DNA of 15,709 bases, from assembly GCA_015679605.1 (NCBI GenBank), contig JAAAVE010000634.1, positions 1 through 15,709 of the forward strand, written 5' to 3'. Of the stretch, positions 7,241 through 15,709 are shown in pieces. The position numbers and the translations under genes were made by a program. This DNA is from Podila epigama (lineage: Eukaryota; Mortierellomycota; Mortierellomycetes; Mortierellales; Mortierellaceae). The notes beneath the pieces were generated by a model. The model saw only the letters and a list, made by a program, of their open reading frames with translations, did not search any database and had not been told where the DNA came from. Within the stretch, counting starts at the first letter, position 1, and each line of letters starts with the position of its first letter.

Positions 7241-10200
7241 TTATGTACTCACTCCTCCACCACTTGCACTTGCGCTTGCACTTGCATCTGCAACACTTTC
7301 GCCATCCCCATTTCCACTGACACCATTACCATTACCACCACTATTACTACTACCATTACTATTACCTCCACCACCTTCACCACCACCACCACTACTACCA
7401 TCATCAACATCCGCACTCGCCCCCAATGACACCAACAACGGTCCCAACAGTCCGTCCACGTCATCAATCGACACATTGCAACACAATGCAATCAACCGCT
7501 TGTACTCATGCCACCGTTTACCTTGCATACTCCGCAGCTGAATCGATTCCTCCACTTGGTCTTTTCGTTTCTGTTGTAACCGTTCAAGCTCCTGTTCCAA
7601 AGCTACGGCCTCTTGCTCGTACTGTTTGATCCGTACTTTACGTACTTGTTCATCCTCTTCTTTTCCTCGTTCTCCTCCCGCTGCCTCTACTGTTATTGCC
7701 GTTGATTCTTGTTCTCGATCCTTTCCATCTCCTCCATCTCCAGTACTCGCGCCTTCTCCTCCCTTTCCTTCTCCTCGTTCAAATTCTCCTCCAAGACGCG
7801 CCTCTTCACTTGCAATCAATTCCTCTAGCCTAAACCGATGTCGTGCCTGGATCTCTTGCCGGATCATCCCTTCCAAAGCCCGAATCTGCTCCTCTGCTTG
7901 ACTCACATACCCTGTCTGACCACGCAGCTCTTCAATCGTTCGATGTCCTTCTTGTACTTCTGCCTCAATCCCGTGCAACAGATTCCTAGCCTCCAACAAG
8001 TCTTGCTCCTTATCAAACAAATCCCTCTCGTACGATTGTGTCAATTGTCCAAACAACGTTGTCACAGTCGGAATCACCTTGTGTGCCGGCCTTGTCGACC
8101 GTCCTGCTTCAGATCTAGCACCCCCTTGCTCTCCTCCTCCTCCACCTTCTCCTCCTCCTCCATTTGCTCTACCACCGCTCGTCGACAAGGACTCATTCAA
8201 CTCTCCTTGTTGTTCTGCCCATGAATTCGCTTCCTGTAAATGACTGTACAATGGTCCTGTCGGTGGAACAGGCATTGGAAAGATTTGGAATGGATTCTTG
8301 GGCGGATGACGACCATCGTTGAATCCTTGTCTCGACCCCGACTGTTTTGACTTTAGTGGTGTTGGTCCAGGCAATCCTGAAGGTGCATACCGTGATACAC
8401 TAGGAGATGACCCTGACACCGCCATCGGCGCACCCTTTGGATGGCTAGGCGGACTTGACCGAACATGATACGATCGCCTTTCCGACTTGACATCCATATT
8501 CGGTTCTGTTCGCGTTGCATCTATTGACATGGCACTCCTTGTCCCTGCATCAGCACCTCCCGCCTCTCCTCCTGCTCCTGCTCCTGCTCCTGTTCCTGTT
8601 CCTGCTTCTGCTTCCAACAAAAATTCTTCTGCATTCTGTCCTTGCGAATTCCGAATCTTGGTATCTGCTCCTGCCTCAAGCAAAATCCGCACAATCTTCT
8701 TATTCCCAATCCTTGCTGAAATCATGAGTGCCGTATCACCCTCCGCATCCTGAAAGTTTATAATGGACGCCAACTCGGAAGGGTGCTGGGAAAGCTTCTC
8801 CAAAAGACATTCCATATAATACCTAGACGCATGCACTTTGCCTCTCATCCCTGCCGTCAATGCCACATGATGAAACACGGTCTGGTCATTCTTGTCAATC
8901 GTAAAAATTGTCTTTTGCAAAATCTCCACCAACGCCGGGAACGTCTTCCTGTCGAAATTATTCGTGAATAACACGCTCCGCATTAACGCTGTCTGACCTT
9001 GATTGTTGGCCCGATAGATATCCGCTCCATGTTGCACCAACAATCGCACAATCTTGGTCTTGGCCATCGCTACCGCCCAATGCAACGGCGTATGCCCTTC
9101 CTCGTCAATCACCAAATCCAAATCCAAGTCTGGTGGTGGATGTGTCAAGATCTTGGGCAACGTGGATGAGTCCGATATGAAATAATCCAACAAGATCTCA
9201 GCATACCGTCCATTCCTCGCTGCCTCTGCCGACGATTCCGCTGACATTCCAACAATGCCCAAGAGTCCAGTCGACGAGGACGAAAACGACCCGTGTCCAT
9301 CACTCTCACTCGAACCGCCCAAGCGTCCACTCGCTCCACTGGCAACCCGTGGCCGAGGTGACCTGGATGACATCTGGCGTCGCACTGGACCCGCGTCGTT
9401 CCCTCTTTCTTCATCATCGTCCTCCTCCAACTGCGAACTTTGTTCTCCACGCGATTCCATATCAACATCGCGGTCATGTCCTCCCCCATGATAGCCCAGA
9501 AAGAGTTCATCGCCTGCTCGCTCATGATGCCTCTTCCGTGACACTGGTGACCGTTCAGACGATCGAGGACGTCTTCGCCCTGGTGAATAATCATGCTCAT
9601 CAGACATGTCACTCGATGTTCCTCGTCGAGAACCCATCGGTGAAGGTGTTCTGCTGTTTCCAGTGATGACGCTCATGGTATCATCCAAACTATTGTCGCT
9701 ATCTATTGTAATGATGAACAGAGAGGAAGAGACGACCGACAACGCGTTGAAAAACAAGATGAGAAGAAAGAAGAAAAGAAATGCATAGAAGCACATTACA
9801 GATGCCAGACCATGTAAAAAGTTACAAAGAATAAAAAACAACTACACGACACGTCTCTGTTGTGCCTCTCCCACATACCTAGCTGACTTTGATCGTCATC
9901 CAGTTCAGATGTACTAATATCTTCATCATCTCCTTGCTTCGCACTGGTCATGATCACATCCTCGCCGTCGCCATCGACATCGCCATCGCCGGCTTCAGAC
10001 TGAGTGTCAAACCCGCCCGTGATTTGGGACACTGGCAACACATCCGTCGAACCCTTGAGTTCACTTATCCTGGTCTTTGCAACACCTGCCTTCCGCGGCA
10101 CCCTCGGCTTGCGTGGACGGTTCGTTGCTGCAGTAATATGTTTTGGTGCCAAAGGTGGACTATTCTTTGTTGGCTGGTACTCGATAATCGGCCGGAGTAA

Positions 10201-11161
10201 GTGTGTCACATTGTACTCTTGGCATAGTTGCACTCCACGAGCAAAAGGGACCCATGTTCCTATGCACAAAAAGAAAATGTACAAAGAAAAATGTAACAAA
10301 AAACAATCAATGAAAGGCGAGTCGTAGTCGTATGTTCCTTTTCATCCTTCATCTTTGTTCTTGCCCTTCTTCTCCTTGTTCGTCTTCACCTTCTCCTCGT
10401 TTTCATTTGCCTGGCCTCTTATTCATTCGTCTCTTCTTACCTTGGTACTTGCCATACCCTCCTTGAACCTTCTCGTGCTCCCCCTTCTGCACCTCCCTCT
10501 CTAAAATCCGAGTCCGCTGCGGCTTGTCAAAGTCGGCCACTTTCAGAATCTGTGTCGCGTTCAAATATGAATCCGATCGTCGACGCATCACCGCAACACC
10601 TTTGCAAATCATTTCATACACCGGCACACCTGAATAAGTCGCCTTGAAAATTTGTGCTGGTGGAACTGGCGACTCGCTTCGATTCGCTACCACTACCGCT
10701 ACCGTTGTTGCTGGGGTTGTTGATGGGGCTACGGATGTCTCTGGCTTTGACATTGTGCTTCCTGAGCCAGACTCCTCTCTTGTCAAATCCATGGCACTGC
10801 CTTCATTGACCGGTAAAGTTGATGAAATATCCATTATCTCTGTTGATGTTGGTATAGCTTCTGTTGCTGGTGCTACCACTTGGTCTTGAGTCTTTACTAC
10901 AGAACCCGCTGCTGATGAGGCTATCGTCTCGCCTTTTGGGTGCTGTTGCTGTTGCTGTTGCTGTTCTTGGTCTGGAGGTGGGAGGTGTTGTTGGCTGTCT
11001 CTGGTCACCTCCATCTCTATCAAAAGACTCTCGCCGCCATGCGTCGATTCAATAGCGTCTCCCACCTCTTTTGGTAGTTGCTGCAAAATACTGCCATTGG
11101 AAGATTCCTCCGACTGAACCAGAGATGGTGCCTGGTGAGAGGACGGTGCAGGAGGAGGTTG

Positions 11162-11192
<31 letters not shown>

Positions 11193-12496
11193 TGTGCTAA
11201 TAAGGCTGCGGTTGTCACTGTAGAATGAGGGGTGGGTGCAGAAGAGACTAGTTGTGATGGCTGCTGTACAATAGCATGAGGTTGCTCCAAAGACGCAGTA
11301 GGGGCATTTTGACCACCACCACCACTGCTTCCAGACGGGACTGGATCGGTGAGCAGAGGCGTTATTTCGACGCCTGCATCTTGAGAAACTGGTACTGGTA
11401 CAGGAACAGGAGCAGGCTGAACAGGAGCATGCGATGAGATGGGTGGTGGTGGTGGTGGCTGATGCAGAGTCGAAGGAGTGTGCTCTGTCTCAACTGGTCC
11501 AGATAGCGCATGTTGTGCAAGACGCGCCTGGGCCGCCAAAAGTTGCAGTGTTGACATGGGCGCTGTTGACGAGGCCACAGATGGTGCAGTGGGTCCAACA
11601 GAGGTAGACACAGGTACATTTGCCGTGGATGCGACAAGAGGGACTGGTCCAGTAACAGGGTTGACAGACGCGATAACAGGATTTACAGGCGCGACGACAG
11701 GATTAACAGGCGCGACAACAGAAGCAGCGGAGGCCCCGGACAGCGCATCAGGTGTTGGAGTCACTACCGCCGGGTTCACTGGCAACATTGATGACGATAA
11801 TAATGGTCCTCCTCCACCACCACCACCACCACTACTACTACTACTACCTCCTATTGTTGATGTTGCCGATGTTGTTCTTGTTGTTCCTATTGTTGTAGCT
11901 GTTGCTGATGTCGTTGCTGTGGCTGTAGGTGGTGGTGTTGGTGTCGGTGTTGTAGATGTAGCATTAAGTGACATCCTACGTTGATGTTCTTGCATAAGTT
12001 GCTTCTGCTGTTGAAGCAAAATCGCGGTCGGGGCCTTGACCGCTGCTGGTGACACGGGCACAATCCCCGTCGGCGAGACCAACGCCGTGGACAAGAGCGC
12101 TTGGTCGGGAGCAAGTGGTGGGATCGATAAGCCAAGTGGCAAAGGCACTATTGTTGTTGTTGTTGTTGTTGTACCCGCGCCTCCTGCAACCCCCGCTGCT
12201 CCTGCTGCTCCTGTTCCAACGGGCGTCGTCACTCCTGCTGGTATTGAGAAGGTTGTTGTTGACGCCAGCCCATGCTGAAGTTGCGGAGGTGGAGGTGGGG
12301 GAACTACAGCCGCAACAGCAGCAGACAATGGATGAACGGTCTGAGGATGAGTAGATGGCTGCAGAACTGACTGGTGTTGCTCTGGTTGTTGCTGCTGCTG
12401 CTGCTGTTGTTGTTGTTGTTGTTGTTGTTGTTGCAACTGTAATAATTGCAACTGCAGTTGCTGTTGTTGGAACTGCTGTTGCTGCTGTGGGTTCAT
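7241..12496 (-). CDS. MBP1: Mbp1-like transcription factor: APSES domain, ankyrin repeats, long Q/P/S/T-rich N-terminus
   Basis: Exons 12496-10441, 10259-9879 and 9702-7241 join in phase (4899 nt, 1632 aa). Donors are GTAAG and GTATG; acceptors are CATAG and AATAG. Residues 1-611 are low complexity: polyQ at 22-38 and further Q runs, Pro/Ala/Ser/Thr-rich stretches and a 7-residue repeat (APVNPVV-like). The APSES/KilA-N DNA-binding domain starts near 612 with [16 protein letters not shown], contains [20 protein letters not shown] and crosses intron 1 through [16 protein letters not shown]. Ankyrin repeats lie about 970-1176 ([23 protein letters not shown]). Coiled coils and a conserved tail ([19 protein letters not shown]) follow, as in Mbp1/Swi6-type proteins. 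Family members bind ACGCGT boxes and drive G1/S genes in the nucleus. Yeast Mbp1 starts directly with the APSES domain, so the 600-residue extension is unusual. No in-frame stop interrupts it from the ATG at 12494-12496. A later start, such as the Met about 44 residues before the domain, is possible. Confidence 0.9.
11159..11194 (-). repeat. CAG/CAA tract coding about 12 Gln in the Mbp1-like protein
   Basis: On the coding strand there are eight CAG followed by four CAA codons, then three Pro codons. The pure CAG part may be length-variable. Confidence 0.85.
11659..11721 (-). repeat. Three 21-bp tandem units in the Mbp1-like coding region
   Basis: Units at 11659-11679, 11680-11700 and 11701-11721 code repeats of the type APVNPVV. 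They differ at a few bases each, so the array is not perfectly recent. Confidence 0.8.
12383..12433 (-). repeat. CAA/CAG tract coding 17 consecutive Gln near the N-terminus of the Mbp1-like protein
   Basis: Codons 22-38 are all Gln, in blocks of CAA and CAG, flanked by more Gln/Leu. Mixed codons make it less prone to slippage than a pure repeat, but the CAG block could still vary. Confidence 0.9.
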
Positions 12497-13130
12497 GGTT
12501 GTTGGTTTGTTATTGTGTGTGTAATTTTATTTTATTTTTTTTGTCAGATGGTGAAAGAAAAAAAAAAGGATAATGACCCCCTCATGAACCTGCGTCAGGT
12601 TGTTCTGCTTGAATGAAACCAGACTTGTTGGATGCAACGCTACTCTTTAGTACGAGTAGAATGCGTGTATGCGAGTAATAGAGATGATTTTTTTTTTATC
12701 CCCTCGCTATAAAAATCAATTGTTTTTATGCCAAAGTTCAACACATGACGAAAACAACATGATTTAAATTAGAGAGTGATAATGAAAGCTGAAGAGATCA
12801 ACAAAAAAACGCGTATATTTGTAATGACCAACCATAGAAATTCGTCATACCTAATCAATGAATAAAAAAAATGATGTGTCTGGACGTATGACGAGATATC
12901 GTGCGGTGAGGAGAAAAAGTGAAAAGATTGAATTATTTCAACGTGATATACTCTTGAGACATGAAGAGGAGAATGATGGATGAAATGGATGAATGAAAAG
13001 ATGTAATTGAAAGGAAAAACAAGGATGACAATTAATCACAAGGTCACGCAATCTTAAAAAAAATAAAACAAAGAAATAAAGCATGTCCCCCCCCTCGCGT
13101 TTTATGATACGGTGACGCGTCATTTTTCCT
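12497..13130. other. Intergenic: Mbp1-like promoter side and 3' flank of the BAR-SH3 gene
   Basis: Both neighbours are on the minus strand, so this 634-base A/T-rich region holds the 3' flank of the BAR-SH3 gene and the promoter of the Mbp1-like gene. I see two ACGCGT hexamers (12809-12814, 13115-13120) and several A/T homopolymers, but no gene and no clear TATA box. Confidence 0.6.
12809..12814. promoter_or_regulatory. ACGCGT (MCB-type box) upstream of the Mbp1-like gene
   Basis: The palindrome ACGCGT is the known target of Mbp1-type APSES factors. This copy is 313 bases upstream of the ATG at 12494-12496. One 6-mer can occur by chance, and other copies in this window lie in coding sequence and introns, so function is a hypothesis. 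Confidence 0.3.
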
Positions 13131-15372
13131 CTAGTGGATATGGAAACAGTTGTTACAGCTGTCCCGCTTAAACACGTTGGGCGTAAACTCACTGCAATTG
13201 CACTCTCGGCACTCCCTGACCACCTTGCTTTCATCCACAGACGCGTCAGTCACAGGCAAATACCTGGCTGGCCCCGTAGGACCCCCTCCAGGACCATCAG
13301 GGGCAGTCGAGGCCACAACGGCAGCTGCTCCCGCGCGGCGCGAAGGCGGCGGTGGTGGTGGGGCGCGGGATCCTATCGTAGGCACACGATGCAGCGGTGA
13401 CGCCGCTGCGGACAAGGGTCTGCTCGGCGGAGGAGTCCCGCGCGCTGGACCCGTCGTCGACGGTCCGCTGGATGAAAGGATACCCGACCCATTCGACAAA
13501 GTGGTGCGATGACCGAGCGGCGCATGTGCCTGCCGAGTTGCTGGTACCGGTGGTGGAGGAACGACCCTTCTGGCTGCCACGGGTATGGGTTCCGCCACCA
13601 TCGTCATCGACCCATGCTCGTTATAGCCAACCGCCCCCAACTCTAGCTCAGGCTCTGGCTCCGAGTACTGGATCGTTGGCTCAGATTCACGCTCATAGTA
13701 CGCCACCTCATCCTCGTCCATGTACCGACTGGGTTCAGGCTGGCCGATGCTTGTGCTGGTAGGGATCAGGTGGGTCGGTAGCGACTCTGGGTCAATTTCT
13801 TCACAGTAGTTGGATGGGAACATGCCCTCTTGCCGCACGCCATCCGCGTCCACCAACTCACCAATCCACCATCCTTCATCAATCTCTTCTACAATCCCAA
13901 TCACGTCGCCCTTTCGTAACGATAACTCGCCTTCACCAGTCGCGTCAAAGTTGTAAAGCGCCTTGACATATTTCTTTCTATTTGAGCGTGTTGGTGGCTG
14001 TTGATGTTGGTGTTGGTGTGGCTGTTGATGTTGATGATGATGTTGATGCTGATGTTGATGTATGTGTTGTGGTTGGTGCTGCTGTTGTATAGGTGGCAAC
14101 GAGGATGGTGATGTGGCTATCATGGATCCATTTCTTCGCAACGGTGGCATCGCATTCGATGTCAGATGGGACATGGACTTGCTAAGGTCCGAGTGGCCAT
14201 GTGGAAGCGAGTTTTGCCTTCTCAAGTCTACTGTCGATGGTGCTCGGCCTAGTGGAGCTCTTTTGACAGGTGCAGAGTATATACTAGAGTGGTCATCCGA
14301 ATAGACCGACCGAGCATCGTCCGTTTCATGCGAGACTTGTCTATGTAGTGGTCGGGTACCTTCCAATCCACGGTGGAGTGAAGATTGTGACCCATTCGGA
14401 GACACAATGAACGTGCTCTCGGGTATACTCTCCAGAATCTCGACCACCCTGCGTGCGTACCATAGCTGCGCTTCGTAGTATTGCTTCAAGCTGTTGACAT
14501 CCTCATCCTATCGATACGAGAGAAGATGATGGTGTTATTTTCTCCGTACGCGTACAGATACACATATACATTGCACATAACAAGTTCTGGCACTCACTTG
14601 CGATTCCTGAATGGCGGCCATGATGTTTAGGACACATTCGCGTGTATCTTCATATTTTGCTTTCGCTGACTGCATTTCCTCTTCCCACTCTGGCTTTTCC
14701 TTCTTTGCCTTTTGAACCTTGGCCAACTTTGCATTATAATCCAGACGCCTTGATTGCAGCTTTTTTTGCAATGCCTAGAAAATGGAAAAAGAGAAGAGAA
14801 AAATATACCGCCTTTATAAATAACTTTTTTTATGTTCGCCTTGTTTCACCTCTTCCGCCTCGTCCCATGTCCTTGTCCTTGCCTTACACTCTCTGAAAAA
14901 GAAATAATAGAGTGTCCATGTCTACCATGAACAAAAACAAAACAATACCTGGTATTCCTTCATCTGGGCCTGGGCTTTGGTCAAGCATTCGATATAAGAA
15001 TTTGAAAAGCGGGCGATCTAGAGAGTGATGTTGTTCATCGTACCGTCAGTCCAAAAATATAGAAAAAAAAGGGCTTCGAGTTACCACTCCAATGTTCCAA
15101 GAGATCTATCTTGGCTGAGTGTGTGTGTGTGTGTGTGTGTTCGTTTGCTCTTTGTCCATGAAATTACAACATCATGGCGAAATGCCTCGAGTGACAATTG
15201 CTTACGAGATCTGTTTGTGCAATGCCCATGTTCTGGTGCGCGTCTCCCATCCGCAATAGTGCCTGACGATAAGTGGACCCCTCACGCATGTTATAACTCT
15301 GGGCTGACATGCTCATGCCGAACGCCTCGATAGGAAGGCCTTTGAACTTATCCTCACCCTCAACTCGCTTGC
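13131..15372 (-). CDS. Endophilin-like BAR-SH3 protein with C-terminal Cys/His cluster (first exon missing)
   Basis: Exons 15372-15206, 15017-14949, 14774-14598 and 14507-13131 join in phase and code 595 visible residues; stop is TAG at 13131-13133. The first exon shown needs one more base from an upstream exon I cannot locate. The BAR region reads MKEYQALQKKLQSRRLDYNA, matching the KKLEGRRLD segment of endophilins, and ends near YARRVVEILESIPEST. BAR domains bind and bend membranes in endocytosis. A His/Gln-rich linker (13998-14087) leads to an SH3 domain (13791-13976) with YVKALYNFDATGEGELSLRK, EGWWIG and PSNY, expected to bind proline-rich partners such as actin regulators. A Pro/Gly/Arg-rich stretch follows, then a tail with CRECNC and CNNCFHIH spaced like a zinc site. 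S. pombe Mug137 is a possible relative. The family call is firm; a specific ortholog is not. Confidence 0.85.
13998..14087 (-). repeat. His/Gln-rich tract (CAX repeat) in the BAR-SH3 linker
   Basis: About thirty codons are nearly all CAC/CAT or CAA/CAG, giving alternating His and Gln just before the SH3 domain. It arose from a CAX-type triplet repeat. Confidence 0.85.
15119..15140. repeat. (GT)11 microsatellite in a BAR-SH3 intron
   Basis: A pure GT run lies within the intron at 15018-15205. Confidence 0.9.
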
Positions 15373-15709
15373 CTATAATTTGAACCAAGAGCGAGATAGA
15401 TGAGCTTTTTTTTCTGTTGTTGTTTGTTTTTGTTCTTGTTTGTCCCCCCCACCCTTCCACCCCCTCGTTCGTTCGTTTGTCTGTTTGAAATGAAACCAAG
15501 ACGGGAAACAAAGAACTCAAGAGAAAGAGAGAGAGAGAGAATAAAAAACACGCTATGGATGGTGTTTTCTTCGCTTCCTTCTGTCCCGTCCTGGATCATC
15601 CTGACTTTATGATGATATCCAACGGGGCCCCATTTTCGTCCAAAACCGGCTGCATGTCGCAGAGACGTCCATCTAATAGTACTTTTTTTTTTTTTTTTCC
15701 TTTTTCCCT
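15373..15709. other. Right edge: BAR-SH3 upstream intron or leader, an orphan 28-codon minus frame, and T16
   Basis: Bases 15373-15595 hold G/C homopolymers and a GA run (about 15521-15540) but no good donor that would join in phase to the exon at 15372. Bases 15596-15682 carry a short minus-strand frame (DGRLCDMQPVLDENG in its middle, stop TCA on the plus strand at 15596-15598) of protein-like composition, which could be the last exon of another minus-strand gene. A run of 16 T at 15683-15698 closes the window. I cannot assign any of it. Confidence 0.35.

Noticed and set aside
7149-7541. Pro/Leu-rich plus-strand frames opposite the Mbp1-like 3' end
   Set aside because: They are antisense shadows of the Gly/Ser/Asn-rich C-terminus, with no independent support.
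9703-9841. Hydrophobic Phe/Leu-rich N-terminal extension of the ankyrin exon, resembling a signal anchor
   Set aside because: It is the translation of intron 2; splicing 9879 to 9702 joins the acidic region in phase and removes it.
10403-10440. Extension of Mbp1-like exon 1 past GTAAG (basic residues KKRRMNKR)
   Set aside because: Splicing at 10441 restores the conserved GKYQGTWVP sequence of the APSES domain, so the extension is intron read-through.
14779-14948. Possible extra BAR exon after the TTTTTCAG acceptor near 14894-14901
   Set aside because: It meets a stop at once in the required phase, and direct splicing from 14949 to 14774 aligns to endophilins without a gap.

Overview
The window looks like nuclear DNA of an early-diverging filamentous fungus, most likely a Mucoromycota/Mortierellomycota lineage. 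The reasons are short GT-AG introns with CTNAC-like branch sites, long Gln/Asn/Ser-rich coding tracts, many simple repeats between genes, and a gene set mixing typical fungal factors (an Mbp1-type APSES regulator, a BAR-SH3 protein) with an animal-like Frizzled receptor. The lineage is inferred from protein style; there is no rRNA marker. I rebuilt the gene models by hand from splice sites and reading phase.

Layout from left to right. (1) At 1-375 (+) is the 3' end of a gene ending in a membrane segment and an Asn-rich tail, possibly an Hrd3/SEL1L-type ERAD subunit. (2) At 699-3146 (-) is a complete four-exon Frizzled-family receptor of 577 residues: signal peptide, extracellular cysteine-rich domain (CRD), seven membrane helices. 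(3) At 3147-4641 lies about 1.5 kb with no supported gene, holding simple repeats. (4) At 4642-5116 (-) is only the C-terminal iron-sulphur part of the DNA primase large subunit. (5) At 5220-6939 (+) is an MFS (DHA1/vesicular-amine-transporter-like) carrier in three exons that lacks its first membrane helix. Items 4 and 5 are both cut at their 5' ends and face each other across about 100-170 bp. (6) At 7241-12496 (-) is a three-exon, 1632-residue Mbp1-like transcription factor with an APSES DNA-binding domain, ankyrin repeats and a coiled-coil C-terminus, plus an unusual low-complexity N-terminal extension of about 610 residues. (7) At 13131-15372 (-) is an endophilin-like BAR-SH3 protein with a C-terminal Cys/His cluster; its first exon is not found in the window.

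Nothing here forms an operon or a clear functional cluster. A thematic link exists between Mbp1 (G1/S control, binding ACGCGT boxes) and the primase subunit (a typical S-phase gene), but the primase promoter is absent. The points most worth following are the fungal Frizzled with its altered cysteine pattern, the head-to-head junction of two 5'-truncated genes near 5120-5290, the extended Mbp1-like factor, and the Cys/His tail of the BAR-SH3 protein.
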